Shown: positions 32,713-41,818 of the stretch, piece by piece
Layout of the letters: every line of letters begins with the position of its first letter
Numbering within the stretch: the first letter of the stretch is position 1
IMG/VR virus record: IMGVR_UViG_3300007504_000005
Coordinates: 1-64,000 of that record
DNA length: 64,000 nt
Source: a virus
Reading direction: 5' to 3' (one strand)
Translations under genes and position numbers: made by a program
The notes under the pieces: model-generated
Databases searched by the model: none
What the model saw: the letters and a program-made list of their open reading frames with translations, nothing else
Told to the model about the DNA's origin: nothing

Positions 32713-34652
32713 GCCTCGCTGACCTGGCTGCCGCGGTCGGTAGAAGGTCCTCCGATCAAGAGGTCACCAAGGTCGCGGATATCATCACCTTCGTTGAGTC
32801 CCCCTGGGGACTGGGGCTCCGCCTGTATCCTGTCCAGAGGGTCATCCTCAAGGCCCACTATGGGATCGCCCTGGATGACAATCCTCACAACTTCCCTCTC
32901 GATGTCCCCATCCCCAAGGACCACCCCGCCTATGACGAGGAGTTGGTCGACGTAGACGGGTTCTACAAGTTCCGCATCCCGATTACGGATTGGCGCCGGG
33001 AGAACGAGAAGTTCTTCACTGAAGCGGGATACCTGGCCTGGCTGTTCAAGCAGGGCCGCTGCAACATCGAGAAGGTGGTTCCGGGCCAGCAGCGCCGAGA
33101 GATGGTCCTCTCGATTGGACGCCGGTCGGGCAAAACCCTCATCACCTCTTGCATCGTCGCATACGAGACCTACAAGCTCCTGCTCAAGCCCAGCGCTCAG
33201 GAGTTCTACGGGGTCTCCCCCTCCAACATCATCCAGCTGATCTCTGTCGCCACGGACAAGGACCAGGCAGGTCTCCTGTACCAGGAAGCCTCCGGCCACT
33301 TCCAGAAGTGCAAGTTCTTCGCCGCCTATGCGGCCAACGCCACCCAGAGCTTCGCTACCTTCCAGACTCCTCATGACATCGACAGGTACGGCACCTACAA
33401 GGACAACAACAAGGCTCGGTTCTCCATCAAGGTCACCTTCAAGTCCTGTGTTGCGAAGGGCCTTCGGGGTGGGAACAATATCCTGGTCGCTCTTGATGAG
33501 GCGGCCCACTTCGGGGAGAAGGGACAGGCTTCGGCAGATGAGGTCTACCAGGCCGTGGAGCCCTCCACCCGAACCTTCTCCCCGAAGACCAAGAGGGACA
33601 AGACTCGCGTGGTCCGGGACCCGAAGACAGGGAAGCCGATGCCCAACGAGGGGCGGATCATCATGATCTCTTCCCCCCTCGGGAAACAGGGTCTCTTCTA
33701 CAAGTCCTATCGTGTGGGATTCGGAGACAACCTGGCGGCGCAGAACATGCTCTGTGTCCGAGCACCTACCTGGGAGGTCAATCCCACGGTCCCCGGAGAG
33801 ACTTTCGTCGGATCGTACCTCAAGGACCCGGCTGTCTTCGCAACAGAGTTCGGGGCTGAGTTCACTGATCGAACCCGGGGTTGGGTCGAGAACGCCAAGG
33901 ATCTGTTGGACTGTGTGGATCCGGATCTCCGCCCCCGCCGCCGCGCGCCGGCTCGAGTCCCCAACTTCATGGGAATCGATGTCGCGCTTGTCGGTGACTG
34001 GTGCTCGTTGGTAATCGGACACAACACCCCAGACAAGCGCGTCGCGGTGGATTTCTACGAGAGGATCCGCGCTGGAGAGGGGGACTACGTCGGGCTGGAT
34101 CGCTTGGAGTTCGAGGACGTCGCTGACTGGATCGCCTACTGGGCAAAGAGGTTCTACATCTACGAGGGGATCTTCGATCAGTGGGCCGGAATCCCCCTGG
34201 AACAAGCCCTGAAGCGCCGGGGGCTGAACCAGCTTCTCTCCGTGACGCACAACCGGAAGCTGTCCAGCCAGATGTACCAGAACCTCAAGAACATGATGCT
34301 GGATCGCCGGCTGGTCCTGTATGACTGGCCCCTCCCTCCCGAGGGCAAGGGACACAGCCCTCTGATCCAAGAGCTCCTGGAGCTCCAGGCAGAGAGGATC
34401 TCCAAGTACGTCATCAAGGTGTCCGCTCCTAACGAGGATGGGAAGCACGACGATATCTCTGATGCCCTCTCTCGCATGGTTTGGTCCGCAGTCAAGAACG
34501 GGGGTCGGGTCAATCGGGTGACTGGCGTATCTCGGAACACGAACCCCGGCTCGGGGGTTCGTTTCGGGAGGGCTCCTCGGATGGCTCGAAGAGGGGGCTC
34601 CCATGTATCCCGTCAGCCTCGGATGGCGAAGCTGGGGTACAGGAGGAAGTAA
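32709..34652 (+). CDS. terminase large subunit
   Basis: A 647-residue DNA-packaging motor. The ATPase has Walker A SIGRRSGKTL near 134-143, Walker B ILVALDEAAHF near 257-267 and coupling motif ISSPLGK near 320. The RNase H-like nuclease has FMGIDVALVGD (Asp near 423), FDQWAGIP and HDDISDALSRM near 580. A basic tail (RMARRGGS, then LGYRRK) could contact DNA or the portal. It cuts and pumps concatemeric DNA into proheads. Start is GTG 32709. Confidence 0.93.
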   Translation: MSLADLAAAVGRRSSDQEVTKVADIITFVESPWGLGLRLYPVQRVILKAHYGIALDDNPHNFPLDVPIPKDHPAYDEELVDVDGFYKFRIPITDWRRENEKFFTEAGYLAWLFKQGRCNIEKVVPGQQRREMVLSIGRRSGKTLITSCIVAYETYKLLLKPSAQEFYGVSPSNIIQLISVATDKDQAGLLYQEASGHFQKCKFFAAYAANATQSFATFQTPHDIDRYGTYKDNNKARFSIKVTFKSCVAKGLRGGNNILVALDEAAHFGEKGQASADEVYQAVEPSTRTFSPKTKRDKTRVVRDPKTGKPMPNEGRIIMISSPLGKQGLFYKSYRVGFGDNLAAQNMLCVRAPTWEVNPTVPGETFVGSYLKDPAVFATEFGAEFTDRTRGWVENAKDLLDCVDPDLRPRRRAPARVPNFMGIDVALVGDWCSLVIGHNTPDKRVAVDFYERIRAGEGDYVGLDRLEFEDVADWIAYWAKRFYIYEGIFDQWAGIPLEQALKRRGLNQLLSVTHNRKLSSQMYQNLKNMMLDRRLVLYDWPLPPEGKGHSPLIQELLELQAERISKYVIKVSAPNEDGKHDDISDALSRMVWSAVKNGGRVNRVTGVSRNTNPGSGVRFGRAPRMARRGGSHVSRQPRMAKLGYRRK

Positions 34653-34655
34653 TCC

Positions 34656-35189
34656 ATGGGCCAGCATTCCAACATAGACGACACCGGAGATGTGGATATC
34701 CTGGTCCGTGGGGATTCCTTCCCTGTGTACGCAGGGCCAAGTCTCCGAGACTCGGGTTGGCGTGGAGGTCTGTGGGTCCAGTATGTGGACGGAGACCAAG
34801 AGTTCACCGTAGAGGTTAGCGACGGGAACTCCGTGGCCGGCTTCCTTCTGGCTCCTTCCGAGACTCGAGTCCCTCCAGGCTCCGTCCAGAACTGGACGTC
34901 TATCCAGCTGCGAAGGCTTCCCGGAGTTACGACTCTATCGAGCGAAGGCCCTCGAGGCTACTTCAAAATGTTCGAGACTGTGGCTCTCTCAGGAGGCACG
35001 CGCTCTGGTTCCGCCATTACATACACCAGGGGGGAGAGCCTCAAGGTCAGCGAGAACGGCCTCCTCTGCAATGACTCGGATAGCGAGCTTGCCCTTGCGG
35101 GAGTTACGGCTCCTCATGTAGTGGGTATCGTATCCTCGCCCCCCTCGACGCGGAATCAGTCCCGTCTGGGTGCGGACATCAAGTACTGA
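34656..35189 (+). CDS. hypothetical virion protein
   Basis: A 177-residue beta-rich protein starting at ATG 34656 with AGGAGG about ten bases upstream. It has a repeated strand-loop character and ends GIVSSPPSTRNQSRLGADIKY. The location between terminase and portal and the composition suggest a small head or decoration component. I do not recognise the family; no enzymatic residues are apparent. Confidence 0.55.
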   Translation: MGQHSNIDDTGDVDILVRGDSFPVYAGPSLRDSGWRGGLWVQYVDGDQEFTVEVSDGNSVAGFLLAPSETRVPPGSVQNWTSIQLRRLPGVTTLSSEGPRGYFKMFETVALSGGTRSGSAITYTRGESLKVSENGLLCNDSDSELALAGVTAPHVVGIVSSPPSTRNQSRLGADIKY

Positions 35190-35196
35190 GGGTGTC

Positions 35197-35517
35197 GTGG
35201 AAAGGAAGGCCCTACAGGATCGGGATGCGCGCGTGGGTTCCCATGTGTTCACCGCTCTTCAAGAGATAGAGTCTGCCATCCGCATCTCTCGCGACCACAC
35301 CCAAACCCGACAAGCGCGGAAGGCGCACCGGGATCTTCTTCATATCCGGGACGGCCTGAAGAGAATCTCCTCCGCATCCCCCAACTGGTCCGATCCGGAC
35401 ACTATTCCTGAAGAGGAATGGTCTCGGAGGGCTCGGGAGAAAAGAGAGCAACGACGGAAAGAGCTCATGGAGAAGAAGCTGAAGCAGGCGACCCAGGCGG
35501 AGGCCTCTGATGAGTAA
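35197..35517 (+). CDS. small helical protein before the portal
   Basis: A 106-residue protein. GTG 35197 is preferred because GAGGG lies at 35187-35193; GTG 35170 would overlap the previous gene. The protein is helical and ends in a highly charged segment (RRAREKREQRRKELMEKK). It overlaps the portal start by eight bases. No function can be assigned; it could be a chaperone for the portal or a minor head protein. Confidence 0.55.
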   Translation: MERKALQDRDARVGSHVFTALQEIESAIRISRDHTQTRQARKAHRDLLHIRDGLKRISSASPNWSDPDTIPEEEWSRRAREKREQRRKELMEKKLKQATQAEASDE

Positions 35518-37210
35518 AGACAAACAGGAGGGAGTCCCTGTAGGGAAGGTGAGTAGCGGCGACGGGAAGAAGCGCGCCAAGACAGGGAAGCCTCGGAAGA
35601 TCATCGTCGGGAGCATGCGTTCTCGGTACGCAGCAGTCGGATCCATGGCCAACACGGTCCAGGGATACGGGGGCAACTTCTACAGTCCTGAGCTCTCCAC
35701 GGACTTCCTCGAGCTTCCCCAGAGCCTCCACGAGAAGTGGGCCTATTACCGGTTCTTCTATGAGAATGAGCCGTTCGTAGGGCAGGCGCTCAATCTTCAT
35801 GTTGAGCTCCCCATCTCCAAGATCCGGATTGGGATCCCCAAGGCCAAGAACCGAGAGATCGCTCTGGCGGCCACCCGGTTCTGCACCAAGTGGGCCCGTC
35901 GGGTTCGTCTCGTAGAGCGCCTCATGTCGATGGTCCACGAGAGGAATCTGATCGGAGAGGCGTTCGTCTGGTTCGAGGATGAGAACCCCGAGATGCCTCA
36001 GGAGGTTCGCCATGAAGCGCGGAGGACCCTGACTACAGAAGGGGAGGCTGTAGAGGAATGGGTCCTCCGTGAGGATGCCGACCAGCGCGCTTCCAAGTGG
36101 CTCCGGAAGAACTACAAGGGATGGACGGACGTCCGGTGTCTCCCTCCGGAGCAGATCCGCTTCGAGTCCTTCAACTTCACAAGCGAGATGCTGTTCGAGG
36201 TCATCCCGGATTCGAAGACCAAGCGCATCGTGGATCGCGCAAAGCAGGGAGATCCCCAGGCCCAGCGGGTCGTCAAGACGATGTCCGCCGATGTGGTCCG
36301 TGCCTGTGTAGAGGGGCGCAATGTCCCCCTGAACACCGACCCTGATGCTGGCTCCTTCATCTACTATCTGGCCAACAAGCGGTCGGACTACCAGGCGCGC
36401 GGGACTTCCATTCTCCAGCGCTGTATCCGTGCTCTTGTCTACCGGGACAAGCTCCGCCAAGCCCAGACCAGCATCGCCTCTCGCCATATGACCCCCATCC
36501 GGATTGTCTGGGGGGAAGACATGAGCGAGGGGGATGTCGAAGATCTGCGCGAACAGGTCGACATGGCGCTGATGGATCCGGACTACTCCATCATCACCAA
36601 CTTCCAGGTCAACTGGGAAGAGATGGGGGCGGACCAGCGTCTGCTGGATCTCAACGGAGAATACGACCTCACCGATCGGCAGCTGTACGCAGGACTCTCG
36701 GTTACCGAGGGTCTTCTCTCGGGGGAGTCCTCCTACTCTGGGGACCGGGCCAACCTCGAGGTCATCAACACTCGGTACATGTTGCTCCGAGAGCAACTCC
36801 AAGCCTTCGTTGAGGACTTCGTGTTCCGGCCGATGTGTGCTCGGATGGGGTTCATCGAGAAGGACGAAGATGGCGAGGATGTGGTGGTAGTTCCCTCCCT
36901 GACCTTCACTCGTCTGGCTCTCCGCGACAACCGCGACACCTTCGATGCTCTGTACAACCTGTACACCAAGGGCAGCTTGGACGTCGAGACCATCCTTGAG
37001 CTCCTGAACCTTGATCCTGTCCTGGTCCGCGAGCGGATCGAACGGGATCTCTGGACTGTCAACGATCCGACCTTCAACGAGGTCCTGCGGGGCATCTACG
37101 GAGATGCGGGTCGTGAGCTCGTTGGATCTACGAACATCCTTGAGGTCTTGGCCAAGGCCCTCAAGCTCGAGTACAACCCGCCCTCTGATGACGGCGACGG
37201 CCGGTTCTGA
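35510..37210 (+). CDS. portal protein
   Basis: A 566-residue portal protein forming the DNA entry ring of the prohead. The family pattern is visible in KWAYYRFFYENEPFVGQALN near 80, the central segment RGTSILQRCIRALVYRDKLR near 297, the long helix with HMTPIRIVWGEDM, and AGLSVTEGLLSGESSYSGDR near 390, which is characteristic of portals. The N-terminal 40 residues are basic, and the C-terminal is acidic. It is placed after terminase, as expected. Confidence 0.88.
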   Translation: MSKDKQEGVPVGKVSSGDGKKRAKTGKPRKIIVGSMRSRYAAVGSMANTVQGYGGNFYSPELSTDFLELPQSLHEKWAYYRFFYENEPFVGQALNLHVELPISKIRIGIPKAKNREIALAATRFCTKWARRVRLVERLMSMVHERNLIGEAFVWFEDENPEMPQEVRHEARRTLTTEGEAVEEWVLREDADQRASKWLRKNYKGWTDVRCLPPEQIRFESFNFTSEMLFEVIPDSKTKRIVDRAKQGDPQAQRVVKTMSADVVRACVEGRNVPLNTDPDAGSFIYYLANKRSDYQARGTSILQRCIRALVYRDKLRQAQTSIASRHMTPIRIVWGEDMSEGDVEDLREQVDMALMDPDYSIITNFQVNWEEMGADQRLLDLNGEYDLTDRQLYAGLSVTEGLLSGESSYSGDRANLEVINTRYMLLREQLQAFVEDFVFRPMCARMGFIEKDEDGEDVVVVPSLTFTRLALRDNRDTFDALYNLYTKGSLDVETILELLNLDPVLVRERIERDLWTVNDPTFNEVLRGIYGDAGRELVGSTNILEVLAKALKLEYNPPSDDGDGRF

Positions 37211-37218
37211 CGGTACGC

Positions 37219-37235
37219 TGCCTATGCCATAGGCA
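37219..37235 (+). promoter_or_regulatory. perfect 8-base palindrome before the beta-helix gene
   Basis: TGCCTATG (37219-37226) and CATAGGCA (37228-37235) flank a single C in the 43-base spacer after the portal gene. A one-base centre is poor for an RNA hairpin loop, so a protein-binding operator on DNA is more likely than a terminator. It lies 19 bases before ATG 37254. CGGTACG lies just upstream at 37211. Confidence 0.35.
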
Positions 37236-37253
37236 GGGACGGAGGCCTATCTG

Positions 37254-38810
37254 ATGGCACAGTCCCCTCTTCTGGTTGACGCTGTACAGATTGAGCCCGG
37301 AGCTTCCGGGACTCGGCTCATCGAACGGGACACCGCTACAGGGGGTCTGGCGTTCTCTGACGCGGAGATCACCACTGCAGTTCTCCTGTCCCAGCTGGTT
37401 GGCTTCCGGGCGATCACCGGAGTGTTCGTCGTGGGGCGCGCGGGCTCGGGGGCCCAGTACACTGCGATCCAAGATGCCCTCGACGCAGTGCCGGATTCTT
37501 CGAGTGCGGCCGCTCCTTCTCTGGTTCTGATCACCGCAGGTGTCTACACGGAGAACGTAGTCATCCAGAAGGATGGTGTGGTTCTCCATGGGCTGGGGGG
37601 CGCCAAGATCTCCAACTCTGGAGATGACGAAACCGTCACGGTATCTGCCTCCCTCGACACCACCCCCCTCAGCGTCGTTCTCCGGGGACTGGAGATCGAG
37701 AACGACCAGGATGGCCGGTCCTGCGTCCGTATCCTGGGGGCAGACACCTTTGCCAGCGGAACCGTCACCTGCAACACAGCACCGCTTGCTGCGGGCGACA
37801 CTCTGACGATCAACGGGAATGTCCTCACCGGGATCGCTGGGACTCGCAACTCAGGTTCGAACAACTTCTCCGTTCTCGGGTCAACCACCACCGCTATCGC
37901 AGCGGAGATTGCAGCGGCCATCAACGATACGGCGAACTCCTTCTCCGGAGATGTGTCCGCGAGCGTCGCTTCGAACATCATCACCCTCCAGGCGGTGACT
38001 GCTGGATCGGGTGGGAATGCCATCACTCTGGCGGACTCTACAACGCCCTCTGGCGGCTTCTCCCTCTCCGGCGCTACCCTTTCCGGGGGTTCCTCCGATG
38101 GGAGTGTGGTAGTGTCCCAGGGACTCCTGGTAGAGTCCTGCACGCTGGTGTCCTCGGGGAACTCCGGCTACCAGATCAACGCGGATACTGCCAATCATAT
38201 CCTGGTCCGCCAAGGCACCTGGAGAGGCTCTGCTTCGACATCCTCTTGTCGCGCTGCGGACTGCGCTTCCCTCCGGGTGTTCGGTGTCGAGTGGGCGAAT
38301 GACTTCGCTCTCTCCTTCGACACGGGGAACGACAACCCGAGCGAGACCCCAACCACCTACGAGGTCCAGACCTGCGGGCGCGTCGGGGATATCGTAGCAA
38401 CTCTCACCTCTGCAGGGGCTCTGGACCTGCGGGAGAACCCAGTCGTTGGGAACCTGACTGTTGGGGGCACTCAGGCTGTCTCCGCTGTCTCCTGTGGGTT
38501 CGGGGATCTGGACTTCTCCGATACGGTGGTCGCCACGCTATCTCGGTGTGCCCGGGGTTCTGCTGTCTCATCCAGCGGGTCCCCGACTCTCGATGAGTCT
38601 CGGATCCTTGGGTCTGTCAGCTTCACTTCCTCTACTCAAGAGTCCGTTGTCTTCGACGTAGAGAACTCCGACGCCGACTACACCGTTGTTCTGGAGAGCC
38701 CCAGTACTGTCGCTTTCGGGGTATCCTCCAAGGCGGCAACTGGCTTCGATATCGACGCAGCCTCCGCGATCACAGGAACCGTCAGCTACGTTGTTCAAAG
38801 GGATACCTAA
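37254..38810 (+). CDS. beta-helix virion protein with adhesin-type C-terminus
   Basis: A 518-residue protein with GGAGG upstream of ATG 37254. Residues about 70-165 (YTAIQDALDAVPD, LVLITAGVYTENVVI, VVLHGLGGAKIS) show the start of a pectin-lyase-type beta helix. A domain rich in Thr/Asn at about 165-285 resembles the 31413 protein. The last 65 residues match the C-terminus of the 19094 protein (GSVSFTSSTQESVVF, SSKAATGFDID). It is probably a head fibre or surface adhesin. No hydrolase active site was identified. Confidence 0.6.
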   Translation: MAQSPLLVDAVQIEPGASGTRLIERDTATGGLAFSDAEITTAVLLSQLVGFRAITGVFVVGRAGSGAQYTAIQDALDAVPDSSSAAAPSLVLITAGVYTENVVIQKDGVVLHGLGGAKISNSGDDETVTVSASLDTTPLSVVLRGLEIENDQDGRSCVRILGADTFASGTVTCNTAPLAAGDTLTINGNVLTGIAGTRNSGSNNFSVLGSTTTAIAAEIAAAINDTANSFSGDVSASVASNIITLQAVTAGSGGNAITLADSTTPSGGFSLSGATLSGGSSDGSVVVSQGLLVESCTLVSSGNSGYQINADTANHILVRQGTWRGSASTSSCRAADCASLRVFGVEWANDFALSFDTGNDNPSETPTTYEVQTCGRVGDIVATLTSAGALDLRENPVVGNLTVGGTQAVSAVSCGFGDLDFSDTVVATLSRCARGSAVSSSGSPTLDESRILGSVSFTSSTQESVVFDVENSDADYTVVLESPSTVAFGVSSKAATGFDIDAASAITGTVSYVVQRDT

Positions 38811-39265
38811 TGCCACGCTTGCGCAAGATTCTCGCTTCTGAGGGGCTGGAGAGAGCCGCTTCTGATCTCCCCAGCGTGTCCTTGGTCAAATCTCAACTGA
38901 AGAGCGCTCTCACGGGGAAGCGTGTCGGGAAGTTCTACGACACGTTCGTAGTGGATGTGCAGGTGATCTCCGACTACGCTGTGGATGTGGTCATTGGCTT
39001 CCGGTGGCGGAACTCGGATCGGGTGGTAGACTCATCCACTGCCATTTTTGATCTTGTGTCTCCAATCAAGAAGCTGTTTCTCGACTTCGTGGCCTCTCAC
39101 GACTGGGCAGAAGGGTTGGGTACTCAAACTTCTCGTGATGGTGTGTACGTCTCGACGCACCGAGATTCCAGAGCCCCCATCTCCCAACCTGAGTATGCTG
39201 TCCTGCGGGCTCGGATCTTCACTCCTGTCGTCATGAGTCGGACCTTCCCGCATCTTCTCCGGTGA
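38810..39265 (+). CDS. hypothetical virion-region protein
   Basis: A 151-residue protein whose ATG overlaps the previous TAA. It starts with RLRKILASEGLERAASDLP, a short motif resembling the C-terminus of the 41819 protein. The middle appears beta-rich and the C-terminus basic. No family is recognised. It is closely followed by the 39272 gene, six bases away. Confidence 0.55.
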   Translation: MPRLRKILASEGLERAASDLPSVSLVKSQLKSALTGKRVGKFYDTFVVDVQVISDYAVDVVIGFRWRNSDRVVDSSTAIFDLVSPIKKLFLDFVASHDWAEGLGTQTSRDGVYVSTHRDSRAPISQPEYAVLRARIFTPVVMSRTFPHLLR

Positions 39266-39271
39266 GCCTCT

Positions 39272-40507
39272 GTGCACTACGAGCTCTCCGATTCCATCAA
39301 GCGTCGGATCATCCTGGAGCTCCGGGAGTTCTGGGCGCAAGACCCCAAGTACAGGGATTCCCTGGTCGGGAACATCCAGGGCCGACACTCATTTGATGAG
39401 AGGCCTCAACAGGCGCTGGTAGTCAAGGGAGCCTCGGCTCTCCCTATCCGATTCTCCGCGGACAACTTCCAGGGGACGGTGGTCTCCTATTGCTCTCTGT
39501 TCAAGACGGCGGCCCAGCCCGGCACCTCTGTGGAATGGGTTCGGGAGGATGTCCGGGCGATCCAGAAGAACGGGGGTGTGTTCCCATCGGAAGCAGGGAT
39601 CTACTACATAGAGGTGCGGCGTGAGGAGTACGCCTGGCAAGGAGTGCCGCGCCAGTACCTGGTCTTCTATGTAGACCCCCTCTTGTCGGTCCTGGACGAA
39701 TCTCCCTCCAAGAGCGCGGTGGATCCCCGGATCTACACAGTGTCTGCAGGGTCCTTTCATCCAGGATCTCTGGCAGTCTATGAGATGCCTGGGAACCTTC
39801 CCCTCACGGATGGGATCAACTTCTCCTCGGACCCCATTACAGGGGAAATCACTCTCGTCCGCCCTCTCCCGACCCAGTCCAGCCTGTCCGTCGACTACAG
39901 GTATGCTGGGACCAGCACAGGCCCCTTCCCTGTAGAGGAGAACGGAGCTAACAACTCAGCGATCCCCGGAGTGATCCTGGCCTTCGGCCGACGCGCTCAA
40001 GAAGGGGATGTGATGGCCGTGCGGGTCTCCAACCTCCGGGAACCTTCGGCGCGGGAGTACGGGGGTCGGTTCGAGGTCTCCCTTGATATCGATGTCCTTG
40101 CTCGGGATGTCCATGCCCAGGCAGAGATAGCGGACCGTACCTTCATGTACCTCCAGGCGGAGCTCAGGGACCGCCTCTCCTTCGAGGGCATCGAGATCGA
40201 TCAGGTCTCCAATTCAGGAGAGGCGGAGGAATCCTACGACGAGAACGAGGACTCCCTCTACTACACCGCTTCCTTGTCTTTGACCATCATGACCAATTGG
40301 TCAATCCGTCTCCCGCTGGGCCCCGCGTTCACTCGAATCATCGCCAACACAGTGGAGGCTGAGCAAATCGCTTCGGCTCTCGATGACGACCAGCTCATAG
40401 ACATGGGATCCTCGACCGGGTTGGTCATGGCAGAGCAGCTGGGTCTCCAGCCCCTGCAGGATCCTTGGTTCCGGAACCGTTCCCGGAACTACGAGATGAT
40501 TCGGTAG
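39272..40507 (+). CDS. structural protein, probably neck or tail
   Basis: A 411-residue protein starting at GTG 39272. A helical N-terminus (ELSDSIKRRIILELREF) is followed by beta-rich domains, one around 195-240 resembling a tail tube-type insertion (PGNLPLTDGINFSSDPITGE), and a C-terminal region with long strands (YYTASLSLTIMTNW). Location between portal-linked genes and other virion genes fits a neck or tail-completion protein. The family could not be identified by inspection. Confidence 0.5.
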   Translation: MHYELSDSIKRRIILELREFWAQDPKYRDSLVGNIQGRHSFDERPQQALVVKGASALPIRFSADNFQGTVVSYCSLFKTAAQPGTSVEWVREDVRAIQKNGGVFPSEAGIYYIEVRREEYAWQGVPRQYLVFYVDPLLSVLDESPSKSAVDPRIYTVSAGSFHPGSLAVYEMPGNLPLTDGINFSSDPITGEITLVRPLPTQSSLSVDYRYAGTSTGPFPVEENGANNSAIPGVILAFGRRAQEGDVMAVRVSNLREPSAREYGGRFEVSLDIDVLARDVHAQAEIADRTFMYLQAELRDRLSFEGIEIDQVSNSGEAEESYDENEDSLYYTASLSLTIMTNWSIRLPLGPAFTRIIANTVEAEQIASALDDDQLIDMGSSTGLVMAEQLGLQPLQDPWFRNRSRNYEMIR

Positions 40508-40544
40508 ATGAACTATCCTCCAGGACCTGTCGCAAGGAGCCAAG

Positions 40545-41096
40545 ATGTCTGACCTGTGGGAAAACCTCCTCGCCGGGCACACCGCGTCCAATCATGAGAC
40601 GACAGTGGATGCCCACCTGTCTCGGTCTCAGCTCACCGCTGCGTCCCTGGTAGATCTCACGGAGCGGGGTCGGGCCTCCAATGCTCTCAAGCTCCCGGTC
40701 TCGGAGGGCACTCGAGTCGCCTTCAAGGGAACCTTGGGTGCAGTGCTCTCGATGACGGATCCTCCGGCACGAGGGGACACGGGAGAGGTGGTGGCGGTCC
40801 GCTCAGGGAAGACTTACATCACCAGTCACGATGGCATGGTCTTCGTGAAGTGGTCCGATGGCAGGTTCCGGCCGACCCACGCTGAGTTCCTCATGATGGC
40901 TCCCCAGGGCCGCACCGGCTCTCATCGGCTCCGGGTGGCATCCCTGGGCGACCTTTCCGGGTTCCTCAAGACCTCCAGTGGCCGGTTGGTCCAGAAGAGC
41001 ACTCGAGACCTCTGGTCTATCCACAAAGATGGGGATGGCGGGGGCTTCGTGGTCGAGCGACTCTTCTCCGGCGATGGCAAGCCCCTCAAGGGATAG
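40545..41096 (+). CDS. virion protein with SH3-like and C-terminal RLF domain
   Basis: A 183-residue protein starting at ATG 40545. Residues about 50-125 form a small beta barrel of KOW/SH3 type (TGEVVAVRSGKTYITSHDG). The C-terminal 50 residues (SSGRLVQKSTRDLWSIHKDG, then FVVERLFSGDGKPLKG) form a compact module that I recall from other phage virion proteins, though I cannot name its function. Its barrel resembles that of the 51095 gene. Structural role inferred. Confidence 0.55.
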   Translation: MSDLWENLLAGHTASNHETTVDAHLSRSQLTAASLVDLTERGRASNALKLPVSEGTRVAFKGTLGAVLSMTDPPARGDTGEVVAVRSGKTYITSHDGMVFVKWSDGRFRPTHAEFLMMAPQGRTGSHRLRVASLGDLSGFLKTSSGRLVQKSTRDLWSIHKDGDGGGFVVERLFSGDGKPLKG

Positions 41097-41108
41097 GGAT
41101 AGAAGAAC

Positions 41109-41303
41109 ATGAAGCGCATCTCCAGAGAGCAGCTTCCAGGCCTCCTCCAGAAGGCTGCGTCGCTCCCCGCAGGGAACCCCGAACGCCGGGCCATCTTGGC
41201 TCGGATCATGCTCGGCGGTCCCATCGTGTTCCAACGCAAGGACATGCAGCGCATCCTCAAGATGCTTGACAAGTCCCGGGACGAGACGCATCTCCTGGCG
41301 TAG
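41109..41303 (+). CDS. small protein with AASLPxGxxERR motif, possibly the 5' part of a broken gene
   Basis: A 64-residue reading frame from ATG 41109 to TAG 41301. It contains KAASLPAGNPERRAILARI, very close to the C-terminus of the ParB-fold protein at 21166. After the TAG the same frame continues with coding-like sequence, meets a TGA at 41352, then runs on into the gene ending at 41810. It may therefore be a separate small gene or the first piece of a gene interrupted by two nonsense codons. Confidence 0.5.
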   Translation: MKRISREQLPGLLQKAASLPAGNPERRAILARIMLGGPIVFQRKDMQRILKMLDKSRDETHLLA

Positions 41304-41447
41304 GCCCGCCAGATGGCTCGATCGATCAAGGACTGGAAGAAGGCCCAGCGTTGAGGTCTCGCGGCGGAGAATGAGAATCTCCATGGCGTCGCGAAGATCT
41401 TCTTCGACCGAGCAAAGGAACTCAACCCAGGGGAAGCGGAATCTCCG
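41304..41447 (+). other. in-frame coding-like sequence containing a second stop
   Basis: Reading in the same frame as 41109 gives 16 codons (ARQMARSIKDWKKAQR), a TGA at 41352-41354, then codons reading GLAAENENLHGVAKIFFDRA and KELNPGEAESP up to GTG 41448. The composition is protein-like on both sides of the stop. No ribosome-binding site with an ATG is placed well in this frame. I read it as remnant coding sequence or a readthrough region linking the genes on either side. Confidence 0.45.
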
Positions 41448-41810
41448 GTGGTCCCTCTTCGGAATACCCGATACCAGGAAGTACACGTCCTTCCGATGGG
41501 CGTCGTGGATCTCAAGACGGGCAACAACAAGGTCTTCAACTACGTCCGGGAGTGGGGTGGCGAGCCCTCTCAGATGACCGTCGCCGAGAACCTGGACAAC
41601 AACCGTCGGGTCCTGATCAACGGTTGGGGATCTCCTTCTGAGCTGTTGCCTCGGGGGACTCATTTCTTCATGTACCATGACCAGACCCGGAGGGAGATTG
41701 GAAGGTTCATCTCCGTCAGTGTGGTCACCGGGGATATGTCTCTCGATCTCCTGGCGCAGACTGCCCGGAAGGCAGGCAAGAACCGGATGTACGGGTACGT
41801 CCTCAAGTAG
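41448..41810 (+). CDS. hypothetical protein, possibly the 3' part of a broken gene
   Basis: A 120-residue frame if GTG 41448 is the start. The protein is beta-rich at first (RYQEVHVLPMGVVDLKTGNN) and ends basic (TARKAGKNRMYGYVLK). The frame is open back to 41355, and the extra residues look genuinely coding, so GTG 41448 may be an internal codon. See the pattern of two in-frame stops upstream. No family is recognised; virion association is inferred from neighbours. Confidence 0.5.
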   Translation: MVPLRNTRYQEVHVLPMGVVDLKTGNNKVFNYVREWGGEPSQMTVAENLDNNRRVLINGWGSPSELLPRGTHFFMYHDQTRREIGRFISVSVVTGDMSLDLLAQTARKAGKNRMYGYVLK

Positions 41811-41818
41811 GAAGGATC

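Noticed and set aside
32259-34799. Minus-strand open frame of 846 codons opposite the terminase gene
   Set aside because: It mirrors the terminase on the other strand, has no ribosome-binding site and no recognisable protein features. In GC-rich genes with G/C-ending codons the antisense frame is often open.
41301-41354. Alternative genetic code with TAG or TGA reassigned
   Set aside because: TAG, TGA and TAA all terminate many well-defined genes in the window, so general recoding is excluded; the local double stop is treated separately.
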